DNA of 64,000 nucleotides from Actinomycetota bacterium (GTDB lineage Bacteria > Actinomycetota > Thermoleophilia > Gaiellales > Gaiellaceae): NCBI GenBank assembly GCA_003139545.1, contig PLJC01000018.1, positions 124,148-188,147 on the forward strand, written 5' to 3'. The notes below the pieces were generated by a model. The model saw nothing but the letters and a program-made list of their open reading frames with translations, made no database searches and was not told the origin of the DNA. How positions within the stretch are numbered: position 1 is the stretch's first letter; each line of letters starts with the position of its first letter. Below are positions 32,902 to 41,766 of this stretch, piece by piece. The position numbers were made by a program, and so were the translations under genes.

Positions 32902-34173
32902 ATGCACCAGGACCATCCCGTCAAGCTCGTGGTCACGGACGACCTTCGGCGCAGTCGGCCGCGGGTCTTCTTCACGCTCCTCCTCGCGATCCCGCACTTC
33001 GTCTGGCTCTTCCTCTGGACGGTCCTGATGGTCGTCGTGGTGATCCTGAACTGGGTGGTCGCGCTCGCTACCGGTCGGCCGGCGGCCGCCCTCCACCGGC
33101 TGACGTGTTCGTACATCCGCTACGCGACGCACGTGAATGCGTATGTCGATCTCGTCGCGAACCCGTATCCAGGCTTCAGCGGGGAGGAGGGCAAGTATCC
33201 GATCGACGTACGCCTGCCCGAGCTCACACCGCAGTCGCGCTGGAAGACGTTCTTCCGGTTGTTCCTCGCCGTGCCGGCGCTCGTGATGGCGTCGGCGCTC
33301 GGAGGGGGTGGGATCACGTACACCACCTCGAGCAGCGGGCGCTCGCGCTTCGCGGGAGCGAGCGCTCGCGGCGCACTCGCGATTACATGCGCGGTCCTCG
33401 GCTGGTTCGCGAGCATGGCGCAAGGCCACATGCCGAAGGGCCTCCGCGACGCGTCTGCGTACAGCCTCGGCTACACCGCGCAGGTGATGGCGTATCTGCT
33501 GCTCGTCACGGATCGGTATCCCGACGCGGACCCGACCGCGATGCTCGATGGCGTCGGGCGCCCGCCCGTGCACACCGTGCGCCTCGTGGGCGACGCCGAC
33601 GACCTGCGGTTCTCACGGCTGACCGTCTTCTTCCGGCTCTTGCTCACGATCCCGCATTTCGTCTGGCTCGTCCTTTGGGGCATCGCCGTCTTCGTCGCGG
33701 CGATCCTCAACTGGTTCGTGACCCTCTTCCGCGGCACGCCGGCCCGTTCGCTGCACGCGTTCATCTCGCGGTACGTCCGCTACCAGCTACACGTGTATGC
33801 GTTCCTCTATCTCGCAGCGAACCCGTTCCCCGGCTTCGACGGTGCTCCGGGCAGGTACCCGCTCGATCTTCAGCTCCCCGAGCCCGCTCGCCAAAACCGC
33901 TGGAAGACGGGATTCCGCATCGTGCTCGCCGTTCCGGCACTCGCAGTGAACGGCGCGCTGGGGTACGGCCTAGCGGCAGCCGCGTTCCTCACGTGGTTCG
34001 TCGCGCTCGCCCGCGGCTCGGCGCCTTGGGGGCTGCGCAACTTCTCGGCGTACGCCCTGCGCTACCAGGCGCAGGCCAACGCCTATCTCCTGCTTCTCAC
34101 CGACGCATATCCGCACGCGAGCCCGCTCGAGGGAGCTGAGTCGCCGCAGCACGAGTTCGCCGAAGCGGCGTGA
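32902..34173 (+). CDS. Tandem DUF4389 membrane protein
   Basis: Membrane protein of 423 aa that is clearly an internal duplication. Each half has PRVFFTLLLAIPHFVWLFLW / LTVFFRLLLTIPHFVWLVLW, a second segment VVVILNWVVALATG / AAILNWFVTLFRG, then RYxxxVxAYxxLxANPxPGF and a third hydrophobic region. This is the DUF4389 pattern twice; function is unknown. ATG 32902 is preferred over ATG 32884 because it leaves room for the divergent promoter. It overlaps the M48 peptidase gene by 4 nt (GTGA). Confidence 0.85.
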   Translation: MHQDHPVKLVVTDDLRRSRPRVFFTLLLAIPHFVWLFLWTVLMVVVVILNWVVALATGRPAAALHRLTCSYIRYATHVNAYVDLVANPYPGFSGEEGKYPIDVRLPELTPQSRWKTFFRLFLAVPALVMASALGGGGITYTTSSSGRSRFAGASARGALAITCAVLGWFASMAQGHMPKGLRDASAYSLGYTAQVMAYLLLVTDRYPDADPTAMLDGVGRPPVHTVRLVGDADDLRFSRLTVFFRLLLTIPHFVWLVLWGIAVFVAAILNWFVTLFRGTPARSLHAFISRYVRYQLHVYAFLYLAANPFPGFDGAPGRYPLDLQLPEPARQNRWKTGFRIVLAVPALAVNGALGYGLAAAAFLTWFVALARGSAPWGLRNFSAYALRYQAQANAYLLLLTDAYPHASPLEGAESPQHEFAEAA

Positions 34174-35372
34174 TCCGCCGGGCGTCGCTGCTCGCCGCGG
34201 CGGCCGCGGTGTGGGGCGTTGCTGCGTGGTTCCTCTGGCGAACGACGGTCCCGTCCTCTCTCCATCTTCCGCACGTCGACGAGCATGGGTTCTTCACCGC
34301 CGCGCAGCTGCACGCGGCAGCGAGCTTTTCGCGGGTCGAGGACATCCTGTTCTGGGGAACGACACTGCTTCAGATCGCGGCGCTCGCGGCGTTCGCGCGC
34401 TGGGGCGCCCGTTGGGCACGCGAGTCGGCGGCCGGTCCGGTCGGCACAGGGATGCTGCTCGGGATGCTCGGGTTCGCGCTCGTGTGGGTAGTACAGCTCC
34501 CGCTCGAGGTCGTCGATCTCTGGTGGCAGCGTCGCCACGACCTCTCGAAGGTGGGCTACACGTCATTCCTCTTCGGCGATTGGTTCTCGCTCGCCGGCCA
34601 GTTCGTCTTCCTCTGCCTCGCGCTCGCGATCGTCATGGGGCTTGCGCGCCGCTTCCGGAGCACGTGGTGGATCTGGGCGGCGCCGCCGTTCATCGGCCTC
34701 ACGCTGCTGTTTGCGTTCGTCAGCCCGTATCTCGTGACGACGCATCCGCTGCACAGCGCCCGCCTGCGCGCGATCGCGTCGCGGCTGGAGGTGCAGGAGG
34801 GCGTAGGGCACGTGCCGATCGAGGTCCAGGACATCCACGACGTCACGTCGCTGCCGAACTCGGAGGCCACGGGTCTTGGGCCGAGCCGCCGCGTCATCAT
34901 CTTCGACACGATGCTCGACGGCCGCTTCACGACGGGTGAGCTGAAGGTCGTCATCGGTCACGAGCTCGGCCACCTCGCCCGACACCACATCTGGAAGGAC
35001 GTCGGCTGGTACGCGCTCTTCGCGTTCCCGGGGCTCTTTCTCATCGCCCAGGTGACGAAGCTCCGCGGCGGGCTGCGTGAGCCGGCGGCGGTGCCGCTCG
35101 CGCTTCTCGCCCTCGTCGTGCTCGATCTGTTCGCGCTACCGCTGCAGAACGCGATCAGCCGTCACATGGAGGCGGAAGCCGACTGGCGTGCGCTCGTCAC
35201 GACGCGCGATCCGAAGGATGCGATCGCGCTCTTCCGTCGCTTCGTGCCGACGACGCTGGACGAGCCGAACCCGTCGACGTGGGACTACGTCATGCTCGAG
35301 AACCACCCGACGATCGTGCAGCGGATCGCGATGGCCGAGGCCTACGCGACGTCGGCGGCCCAGTCGCCGTAG
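34170..35372 (+). CDS. M48-family membrane metallopeptidase (Ste24/HtpX-like)
   Basis: Integral membrane zinc protease of 400 aa. About four hydrophobic segments precede the catalytic domain, which has VIGHELGHLARHH (HExxH) and, about 70 residues later, RHMEAEADWRAL supplying the third ligand. The segment between them has two more membrane spans. This layout resembles CAAX prenyl protease 1, but in bacteria such proteins act in membrane protein quality control. Its coupling to DUF4389 suggests a joint envelope role. Confidence 0.88.
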   Translation: MIRRASLLAAAAAVWGVAAWFLWRTTVPSSLHLPHVDEHGFFTAAQLHAAASFSRVEDILFWGTTLLQIAALAAFARWGARWARESAAGPVGTGMLLGMLGFALVWVVQLPLEVVDLWWQRRHDLSKVGYTSFLFGDWFSLAGQFVFLCLALAIVMGLARRFRSTWWIWAAPPFIGLTLLFAFVSPYLVTTHPLHSARLRAIASRLEVQEGVGHVPIEVQDIHDVTSLPNSEATGLGPSRRVIIFDTMLDGRFTTGELKVVIGHELGHLARHHIWKDVGWYALFAFPGLFLIAQVTKLRGGLREPAAVPLALLALVVLDLFALPLQNAISRHMEAEADWRALVTTRDPKDAIALFRRFVPTTLDEPNPSTWDYVMLENHPTIVQRIAMAEAYATSAAQSP

Positions 35373-37147
35373 AGCGACGTGTACAGGCCGCGGCGTGCGA
35401 GGAGCTGCTCGTGCGTTCCCTGCTCGACGATCCGGCCGTGCTCGAGGACGACGATGAGGTCGGCGTCGCGGATGGTCGACAGCCGGTGCGCAATCACGAA
35501 TGCCGTGCGCTCGGCGAGCAGGATCCGGAGCGCCTGCTCGATCTTCCGTTCGGTGCCGATGTCGACCGACGACGTCGCCTCGTCGAGGATGAGGATGCGC
35601 GGATCGGCCAGCAGCGCGCGCGCGAAGGCGACGAGCTGCCGCTGCCCGAGGGACAGGCGTGAGCCGCGCTCGCCGAGCTGCGTCTCGTAGCCGTCCTCGA
35701 GCCGGAGGATGAAGTCGTGCGCGCCGACGAGCTGCGCCGCGCGGACGATCTCGTCCGTCGAGGCTCCCGGCTTGCCGAAGGCGATGTTCTCCGCCACCGT
35801 GCCGGCGAAGAGGAAGCCCTCCTGTGGCACGACGCCGAGCTGGGAACGCAGGGAGCGCTGGCTGACGTCGTTCAGGTCGTAGCCGTCGATGACGATTCGG
35901 CCGCCGGTCGGTTCGTAGAAGCGGGCGAGCAGCTTCGCGATCGTCGACTTTCCGGCGCCGGTGTGGCCGACGAGCGCGACCGTCGTCCCGGCGGGAACGT
36001 CGAGGTCGAGCCCGTGCAGCACCTCGTCCCCGCGGCCGTACGCGAAGCGAACGTTCTCGAAGCGGACGTGGCCTGCGATGGCCGGCAGGTCGCCCGCACC
36101 GGGCCGGTCCTCCACGTCGGGCTTCTGCTCGAGGATCCCGATGATCTTGTCGAGCGCCGCCGTCGCCGAGAGGAACGTGTTGTACAGCTGCGACAGCTGC
36201 TGCACCGGGTCGAAGAAGTTCTGCACGTAGAGCATGAAGGCGAAGAGCGTGCCGAGCGAGATGGAGTGGTCGAAGTACAGGTGGCCGCCGTAGCCGAGCA
36301 CGACCGCGAGCGCGACCGTCGAGAGGAAGTCGACGAACGGGAAGTACACGCCGTTCAGCACGACCGTCTGCATGTTCGACTCGCGGTAGCGCTTCGCGAC
36401 CTCGCGGAAGTTCGCGTACGCCGCGTCCTCGCGCGTGAACGCCTGAACGACACGCATGCCGGAGATGTCCTCCGCCAGGGTCGCCGTGACGAGGCCGAGC
36501 CGTTCGCGTACGTCCGCGTACGCGCTCGCGGAGTGCTTGCGGAAGATCACGGTCGCGACGCTCATGAGCGGGATCACCGCGCACGTGGCGAGCGCGAGGC
36601 GCCAGTCGAGGATGAACAGGAGAATGGCGGTCCCGAGGAGCGTGAGCGTGCTCTGTACGAGGGTGGTGACGCCGTCGGTGACGAGCTGGTCGATCGCCTC
36701 GACGTCGTTCGTGAGCCGGCTGATGATCACGCCTGCGCGGTTGCGTTCGTAGAAGCCAAGCGAGAGGCGCTGCAGGTGCCCGAAGAGCTGCTTGCGCAGG
36801 TCGGCGAGGATCCGCTCACCGACCCAGCCGGTCAGGTACGTCTCGACGTACGTCATTCCCCAGTTGGCGAGACCCGCGGCGACGAAGATGCCGACGACGA
36901 TCTCGAGCTTCGCGCCCGTGTGGCCGTTGATCGCGTCGTCGAGCGCGTACTTCGCGAGGTACGGCGGCGCGAGCGCCGTCGCTGTCGCGGTAAGGAGCGA
37001 GATGACCGACAGCCCGGTGCGGCCGCGGTACGGCCGCGTCAACCGCCAGAGTGTCCCGAACCGGCGCCTCGTCGTCCGCCAGGACCAGTCGTCGACATCG
37101 GCGCCGCGCTCGCGCATCAGGCTGCTACCGGGCTGGTGGACCCTCAC
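35342..37147 (-). CDS. ABC exporter half-transporter (consensus-site subunit)
   Basis: Type IV ABC exporter of 601 aa: six-TM domain, then a nucleotide-binding domain with Walker A GHTGAGKST, Walker B ILILDEATSS with the catalytic Glu, and H-loop VIAHRLSTI. The signature reads LSLGQ rather than LSGGQ. With the neighbouring gene, whose Walker B has Asp for Glu, this is the pattern of a heterodimer with one degenerate site. An in-frame ATG at 37117 is an alternative start. The 3' end overlaps the convergent M48 gene by 31 nt. Confidence 0.92.
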   Translation of the reverse strand: MRVHQPGSSLMRERGADVDDWSWRTTRRRFGTLWRLTRPYRGRTGLSVISLLTATATALAPPYLAKYALDDAINGHTGAKLEIVVGIFVAAGLANWGMTYVETYLTGWVGERILADLRKQLFGHLQRLSLGFYERNRAGVIISRLTNDVEAIDQLVTDGVTTLVQSTLTLLGTAILLFILDWRLALATCAVIPLMSVATVIFRKHSASAYADVRERLGLVTATLAEDISGMRVVQAFTREDAAYANFREVAKRYRESNMQTVVLNGVYFPFVDFLSTVALAVVLGYGGHLYFDHSISLGTLFAFMLYVQNFFDPVQQLSQLYNTFLSATAALDKIIGILEQKPDVEDRPGAGDLPAIAGHVRFENVRFAYGRGDEVLHGLDLDVPAGTTVALVGHTGAGKSTIAKLLARFYEPTGGRIVIDGYDLNDVSQRSLRSQLGVVPQEGFLFAGTVAENIAFGKPGASTDEIVRAAQLVGAHDFILRLEDGYETQLGERGSRLSLGQRQLVAFARALLADPRILILDEATSSVDIGTERKIEQALRILLAERTAFVIAHRLSTIRDADLIVVLEHGRIVEQGTHEQLLARRGLYTSLYGDWAADVA

Positions 37148-37157
37148 GTCCCTGGCC

Positions 37158-37199
37158 GCCTTTCGCTCCCGCCCGGCGGAGCCGGGCTCCGCGAAAGGC
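37158..37199 (-). terminator. Long GC-rich hairpin between the two ABC exporter genes
   Basis: GCCTTTCGC (37158-37166) pairs perfectly with GCGAAAGGC (37191-37199), and the interior CCCGGC/GCCGGG extends the stem. It lies in the 169-bp gap, just upstream of the 35342-37147 gene on the minus strand. It may attenuate transcription between the genes or act at the RNA level. The remaining gap contains GCGCGCG-rich sequence with no other clear signal. Confidence 0.5.
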
Positions 37200-37316
37200 T
37201 GACGCCGCTGGCGGCAGGATCCTGCGCGCGCGGCGCTTGGTCGTACGTCATGTACTGCCCTGCGCGCCGCGCGCTTGGCTCCTTTGCCAGCGCCGCCCCA
37301 GGAACGTGAGGCGAGC

Positions 37317-39101
37317 TCATGCCACGTCCGCCCGCGCCTCGACCGCGTCCGCGAACTGCCGCTCGAGCAGGCCGTGCTCGTAGATCTCGCGGTACACCTC
37401 GCTCGTGCCGACGAGCTCGTCGTGTGTGCCCCGTGCGGCGACGCGCCCGTCGGCGAGGACGACGATCTCGTCTGCGAGCGCGATCGTCGACAGCCGGTGC
37501 GCGATGATCAGCGTCGTGCGGCCTTCCATGGCGGTGCGCAGCCCGGTTCGAATCTGCGCCTCGGTCGTGGCGTCGACCGACGCGGTCGCATCGTCGAGGA
37601 TGAGGACGCGCGGGTCGACCGCGAGCGCACGCGCGATGGCGATCCGCTGCCGCTGCCCGCCCGACAGCGTGATGCCGCGCTCGCCGATGACGGTGTCGTA
37701 GCCCTGCGGCAGCCGCTCGACGAACTCGTGCGCCTGCGCGAGCCGCGAGACGCGCTCGACCTCCCCGTCGGAGATGCCGGCGCTGCCGAACGCGATGTTC
37801 TCGCGCACGGTGGCGGAGAAGAGGAAGGGATCCTGGGCGATCACGCCGATCGCGCTGCGGAGCGAGATGAGCGTCACGTCGCGGACGTCCTGGCCGTCCA
37901 CGGTGATGCGGCCGGCGGTCGCGTCGTAGAAGCGTGGGACGAGCGAGGTGAGCGTCGTCTTGCCGGAGCCGGTGTTACCGATGAGCGCGACCGTTCGCCC
38001 GGCAGTGATGTCGAGGTCGATGTCCTGGAGCACGGGCCGGCCCGGTAGGTACTCGAACGAGACGTGCTCGAAGCGCACGCGGCCGGGGCCGGGCTCGAGA
38101 GGGGTCGCGCCGGGGCGGTCCGCGATCTCCTCCGGCTCGTCGATCACCTGGAAGATGCGCTCGCCCGAGGCCGTCGCACGCTGGGCCTGGCCGATCCACA
38201 TCCCGAGCGAGCGCAACGGCGTGACGAGCATGCCGAGGTAGAGGAAGATCGCGCTGAAGCTTCCCGGCGTGAGGTCGCCGCGCGCGACCATGCGGGCGCC
38301 GATGAGCAGGACGAACGCTTGCGCGAGCAGCGGCACGAACGAGATGAGCGGCACGTACGTCGCGCGCTGGCGGTTCACCTTCAGCGTCTGGTCGAAGACG
38401 AGCTCCGACCGGTACTCGAACTTGGCCTCCTCCGCGGGCTCCTGCGCGAAGGCCTTGACGACGTGGACGCCGACGATGTTCTCCTCGGCGACGGTGGCGA
38501 CGTCGGCGAGACGCTGCTGCACGTCGCGCAGCGTCGGGTGGGCGATGTGGCTGTACCGGTATGCGAGCACGACGAGCGGCGGCGTGATCGCGAGCGCGAT
38601 GAGCGCGAGCTCCCACTGGAAGAAGAAGAGGACGACGGTCACCGACACGACGGTGAGCACGTTCTGGAAGAAGAAGATGAGGCCGTAGCCGAGGAAGAAG
38701 CGGACGCCCTGGAGGTCGACAGTCGCGCGCGACATGAGCTGGCCGGTCTGATGGCGGTCGTAGAAGCCGTACGACAACCGGACGAGGCGCGCGTACAAGT
38801 GGCTGCGCATGTCCATCTCGACGTCGAGCGCCTGCTTGCCCGAGAGGAGGCGCCGCCCGAGCATGAACACGGCCCGCGCGAAGCCGAGGGCGACGATTTC
38901 ACCGACCGTCAGCCAGAGGCGATGGCGGTCGTGGTGGATGAGCGCGCCGTCGATGACGTTGCGGCCGGTGAGCCAGACGAGCGCGATCTGCGCGGCCTGG
39001 GAGCCGACGGCGAGAACGATGGAGACGGCGAGGCCGACCCGGTAGGGCCGGAGGAAGCCGAGCAGACGCACAAACGTCGCCCGGTAGGGGACGGCACTCA
39101 C
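37317..39101 (-). CDS. ABC exporter half-transporter (degenerate-site subunit)
   Basis: Type IV exporter of 594 aa with six membrane segments followed by a nucleotide-binding domain: Walker A GNTGSGKTT, signature LSGGQRQRIAIARAL, Walker B VLILDDATASVD and H-loop IIAHRLSTI. The residue after the Walker B Asp is Asp, not the catalytic Glu, which weakens this site. It probably pairs with the adjacent exporter as a heterodimer for lipid or drug export. GTG 39101 is chosen because TACATT lies exactly 6 nt upstream; an in-frame ATG at 39197 would overlap the upstream gene. Confidence 0.92.
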   Translation of the reverse strand: MSAVPYRATFVRLLGFLRPYRVGLAVSIVLAVGSQAAQIALVWLTGRNVIDGALIHHDRHRLWLTVGEIVALGFARAVFMLGRRLLSGKQALDVEMDMRSHLYARLVRLSYGFYDRHQTGQLMSRATVDLQGVRFFLGYGLIFFFQNVLTVVSVTVVLFFFQWELALIALAITPPLVVLAYRYSHIAHPTLRDVQQRLADVATVAEENIVGVHVVKAFAQEPAEEAKFEYRSELVFDQTLKVNRQRATYVPLISFVPLLAQAFVLLIGARMVARGDLTPGSFSAIFLYLGMLVTPLRSLGMWIGQAQRATASGERIFQVIDEPEEIADRPGATPLEPGPGRVRFEHVSFEYLPGRPVLQDIDLDITAGRTVALIGNTGSGKTTLTSLVPRFYDATAGRITVDGQDVRDVTLISLRSAIGVIAQDPFLFSATVRENIAFGSAGISDGEVERVSRLAQAHEFVERLPQGYDTVIGERGITLSGGQRQRIAIARALAVDPRVLILDDATASVDATTEAQIRTGLRTAMEGRTTLIIAHRLSTIALADEIVVLADGRVAARGTHDELVGTSEVYREIYEHGLLERQFADAVEARADVA

Positions 39102-39105
39102 CTTC

Positions 39106-39711
39106 TCAATGTAGACGCGCGAGCTCCTGGTGAATGAGGGAAAGGGCGCTGTCGAGGCGCTTGCGATTGGCCGGCACGTTCGGCCAGCTGCTTGCACCGG
39201 AGGGATGTGGGAGCGGGATGACCGGCACCCCGTCCAGCTCGTGGCGCTCGCCGATGCACTCCGTCAGCGAGGACGGGCCGAGGATCGCGCGCAGAGCGAG
39301 CCCGCCCACGGGCACGATCAGGCGCGGCCGGAGGAGCTCGACCTCCCAGCGATGCCAGAACGAGCACAGTTCCTGTTCGCGCGGCGTGGGGGTGCGGTCG
39401 CCACGTCCGGATGCCGGGCGACCTGGGTAGCAGCGCGTTACGGATGCGCAGTAGAACGTCGCGTAGAACGCGTCCTCGTCCAGCTCGAGCCAGCGGCGAA
39501 GCGTCTGCCCGGCGCGGCCGCGCCACGGCAGGCGTTCCTCGCCTTCGACGATGCCCGGCGCTTGTCCGTACAGATACGCGCGCTGGTTCGCGAACGGCGC
39601 GCGCACCGGCAGCGACTCGAGCGGATAGCCGGCCTCCGCGCACGCGCGGCAGCGGGATAGGTCGCGCTGCAGGGATGTGAGCGATCGATACGCTGATTTG
39701 CGGACGGTCAT
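39106..39711 (-). CDS. Uracil-DNA glycosylase, family 4/5 type
   Basis: DNA repair enzyme of 201 aa that removes uracil. It has the Fe-S Cys pair CRAC near the N-terminus and later Cys in FYCASVTRCYPG, motif A GQAPGIVEGEERLPWRGRAGQTL, and motif B HPSGASSW. The VEGE acidic stretch and GQAPG suit family 4, while the wider spacing allows family 5. ATG 39711 and the ATG of the divergent DUF4395 gene share the same CATG, so the two genes start back to back. The stop sits in the promoter of the ABC exporter gene. Confidence 0.85.
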   Translation of the reverse strand: MTVRKSAYRSLTSLQRDLSRCRACAEAGYPLESLPVRAPFANQRAYLYGQAPGIVEGEERLPWRGRAGQTLRRWLELDEDAFYATFYCASVTRCYPGRPASGRGDRTPTPREQELCSFWHRWEVELLRPRLIVPVGGLALRAILGPSSLTECIGERHELDGVPVIPLPHPSGASSWPNVPANRKRLDSALSLIHQELARLH

Positions 39712-40189
39712 GCGCGGTCTCTTCTCGTTTCCGAACCCTGTCAACGAAACATCCGCGCGGCTCGTCGCCGGCGTCGTCGCGGTGCTCGCCGTGGTGGCGA
39801 TCGCATTCCAGCAGGGTTGGATCCTGCCGGTGCTCGCGTACGGGTTCGTCGCCCGCGCGCTGACCGGGCCGAAGCTGAGCCCGCTCGCGTTCGCGGCGAC
39901 GCGCTTCGTCACGCCGCGCCTCCCCGTCGCGCACCGGTATTCACCGGGGCCGGCCAAGCGTTTCGCCCAGACGATCGGCGCGGTTTTCACGGTGGCGGCG
40001 AGCCTCCTCTGGTACGCCGCCGGCCAGCACACGGCGGCGCTCGCCCTCGTCGGGGTGATCGCGCTGTTCGCGTCGCTCGAGTCCGGCTTCGGTCTTTGCG
40101 TCGGCTGCAAGGCGTTCTACCTCGGTATGCGACTCGGGCTCGTTCCGCCGAGCGTGTGCGAGGACTGCGCACCCTTCCTGCGGGCGTAG
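39710..40189 (+). CDS. DUF4395 membrane protein
   Basis: Protein of 159 aa beginning MRGLFSFPNPVNETSARLVAG, the usual DUF4395 start, with four membrane segments, the LTGPKLSPLAFAATRFVTPRL loop, KRFAQTIGAVFT and the ending FGLCVGCKAFYL with a CxxC pair and two more Cys (VCEDC). A thioredoxin-linked or sulfur-related role has been proposed for relatives, but is not shown here. An earlier in-frame GTG at 39677 would overlap the divergent gene. Its TAG stop forms the -10-like hexamer before ftcD. Confidence 0.82.
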   Translation: MRGLFSFPNPVNETSARLVAGVVAVLAVVAIAFQQGWILPVLAYGFVARALTGPKLSPLAFAATRFVTPRLPVAHRYSPGPAKRFAQTIGAVFTVAASLLWYAAGQHTAALALVGVIALFASLESGFGLCVGCKAFYLGMRLGLVPPSVCEDCAPFLRA

Positions 40190-40192
40190 TCT
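40187..40192 (+). promoter_or_regulatory. -10-like TAGTCT before ftcD, fused to a stop codon
   Basis: The TAG stop of the DUF4395 gene begins TAGTCT. Exactly 6 nt follow before the GTG of ftcD. The same arrangement precedes hutH and hutI. Confidence 0.45.
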
Positions 40193-40198
40193 CTGCGC

Positions 40199-41077
40199 GT
40201 GCTCCCGCTCGAGAGCGTCCCGAACTTCTCCGAGGGCCGTGACAGCCTCGTCATCGCCGACATCGGGACGGAGCTCGCGCGCTTCGCAAAGCTCCTCGAC
40301 GTCCACTCCGACGCGGATCACAACCGGTCCGTCTACACGTTTGCGGGAGACGAGGAGCAGATCGTGGACGCGCTGCTGGCCGGCATCGCAGTCGCACAGG
40401 AGCGGATCGACCTGCGCGAGCACGCGGGCGTGCATCCGCGCATCGGCGTGGCCGACGTCGTCCCGGTCGTCGCGATCCGGCGTGAGGACGGAGAGCTCGC
40501 GCGCGAGACGGCACGCATCGCCGCGCAGCGCATCGGCGAGGAGCTCGGGCTGCCCGTCTTCCTGTACGGCGAGATCGGCGAGGGCCGCGGCCCCGCGTTC
40601 TTCCGCCGCGGCGGTCCGGAGGAGCTTCAGCGTCGAATCGATGCGGGCGAGCTCACGCCCGACTTCGGGCCTCGGCAGCTGCACCCCTCGGCAGGCGGCG
40701 TCATCGTCGGCGCGCGTCGCCCGCTGATCGCGTTCAACGTGAACCTCGCAAATGCCGACGTCGAAGCGGCGCGCGCGATCGCCTGCACGATCCGCGAGCG
40801 CAACGGCGGCTTCCCCGGCGTGCGCGCGCTCGGGCTCGACCTGCCCCGCGCCGGCCACGCGCAGATCAGCATGAACGTCGAGGACTGGGAGGCCGCCGCG
40901 CTGCACGACATCGTCGCCGCCATCGAGCGCGAGGCGGCGGCGCGGGGCGTGGAGCTCGCAGGCGCCGAGCTCGTCGGGCTCATGCCGGCCGGCGCGGCGA
41001 TCGCGGCGGCGGGCGCGCTCCTCCGCATCCAGGGCTTCGACGCGTCGCACATCCTGGAGCTGCGGCTACTCGAGTAG
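40199..41077 (+). CDS. ftcD: Glutamate formimidoyltransferase (formiminotransferase domain only)
   Basis: Transfers the formimino group of N-formimino-L-glutamate to tetrahydrofolate, the last step of one histidine degradation route. The 292-aa protein starts MLPLESVPNFSEGRD and contains LLDVHSDADHNRSVYT, EHAGVHPRIGVADVVP, GPRQLHPSAGGVIVGARRPLIAFNVNL and GHAQISMNVED, typical of the FT domain. The cyclodeaminase half seen in animal FTCD is missing and no fchA gene is visible. It lies close to hutH, hutU and hutI and overlaps the convergent hisA by 12 nt. Confidence 0.93.
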   Translation: MLPLESVPNFSEGRDSLVIADIGTELARFAKLLDVHSDADHNRSVYTFAGDEEQIVDALLAGIAVAQERIDLREHAGVHPRIGVADVVPVVAIRREDGELARETARIAAQRIGEELGLPVFLYGEIGEGRGPAFFRRGGPEELQRRIDAGELTPDFGPRQLHPSAGGVIVGARRPLIAFNVNLANADVEAARAIACTIRERNGGFPGVRALGLDLPRAGHAQISMNVEDWEAAALHDIVAAIEREAAARGVELAGAELVGLMPAGAAIAAAGALLRIQGFDASHILELRLLE

Positions 41078-41716
41078 CGCCCGCCCGACGACAGCGCCCT
41101 CGAGGCCGAGCGCGGCCAGCGCATCGAGATCTTCTTGCGACCGGACGCCACCCGCGGCCAGCACCGGGCCGCCGAAGCGGCCGACGACGCGCTCCATCAG
41201 GGCGAGATCGGGGCCGCTGAGCGTTCCGTCGCGGTCGACGGCGGTACAGAGAAGACGCGCGACGCCTGCGGCGCGGCAGCGGTCGACTGCCTCGTCGACC
41301 GTGAGGCCGCTGCCGCGCTCCCAGCCGCGCGTGCGCACCTCGCCGTCCCGGACGTCGACGGCGACGACGAGTCGCGCGCCGAGTGCCTCGACGTACGGCT
41401 CCGGACCCTGCTCGAACGCGGCCGTGCCGACGATGACGCGCTTGATGCCGGCGCCGATGAGCGCGCGGGCGTCGTCGGGGCTGCGCACGCCGCCGCCGAG
41501 CTGGACGGGGACCGGCGCAACCGCGGCCGCCAGGCGTCGCGCGAGCTCGATCGGAACGCCGCCCGAGCGGGCAGCGTCGAGCACGACGACGTGGAGCAGG
41601 GGAGGGGCGGTCGCGGCAAAACGGCGCGCGAGCTCGACCGGATCGCCGGCCTCGCGGGTCACAGCGTCGAAGTCCCCGCGCTCGAGCCGCACCGCCCGCC
41701 CGTCGAGGACGTCCAC
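41066..41716 (-). CDS. hisA: Phosphoribosylformimino-AICAR-P isomerase (HisA/PriA-type)
   Basis: TIM-barrel isomerase of histidine biosynthesis. From GTG 41716 it is 216 aa, beginning VDVLDGRAVRLERGDF; the usual LLPA just before this is encoded upstream in frame (QLLPAVDVLDG) but no standard start codon is seen there, so the true start is uncertain. It has the first catalytic Asp (AVDVLDG), LGGGVRSPDDA, and the second catalytic Asp in TAVDRDGTLSGPD. In actinobacteria the homolog PriA can also do the TrpF reaction; this cannot be decided here. It is divergent from the regulator that heads the other his genes. Confidence 0.9.
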   Translation of the reverse strand: MDVLDGRAVRLERGDFDAVTREAGDPVELARRFAATAPPLLHVVVLDAARSGGVPIELARRLAAAVAPVPVQLGGGVRSPDDARALIGAGIKRVIVGTAAFEQGPEPYVEALGARLVVAVDVRDGEVRTRGWERGSGLTVDEAVDRCRAAGVARLLCTAVDRDGTLSGPDLALMERVVGRFGGPVLAAGGVRSQEDLDALAALGLEGAVVGRALLE

Positions 41717-41728
41717 GGCCGGAAGAAG

Positions 41729-41757
41729 TTGAAAGCCTTGGTGTACCGTGTTACCAT
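41729..41757 (+). promoter_or_regulatory. Promoter of the his operon regulator
   Basis: TTGAAA (41729-41734), exactly 17 nt, then TACCAT (41752-41757), with the regulator ATG 9 nt later. This is the best -35/-10 pair near the his operon. The -10 lies inside the palindrome, so a bound repressor would block it. Confidence 0.65.
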
Positions 41758-41766
41758 GCTAACACG
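41747..41766. promoter_or_regulatory. Palindromic operator between hisA and the his operon
   Basis: CGTGTTA (41747-41753) and TAACACG (41760-41766) form a perfect 7-bp inverted repeat around CCATGC, ending at the base before the regulator ATG. It covers TACCAT on the plus strand and TAGCAT on the minus strand. The TrpR/YerC-like protein encoded next is the obvious candidate to bind it. Confidence 0.7.

Noticed and set aside
41066..41760. HisA start further upstream than 41716
   Set aside because: The conserved LLPA residues are encoded there in frame, but no ATG, GTG or TTG was found; I kept GTG 41716 and flagged the uncertainty.
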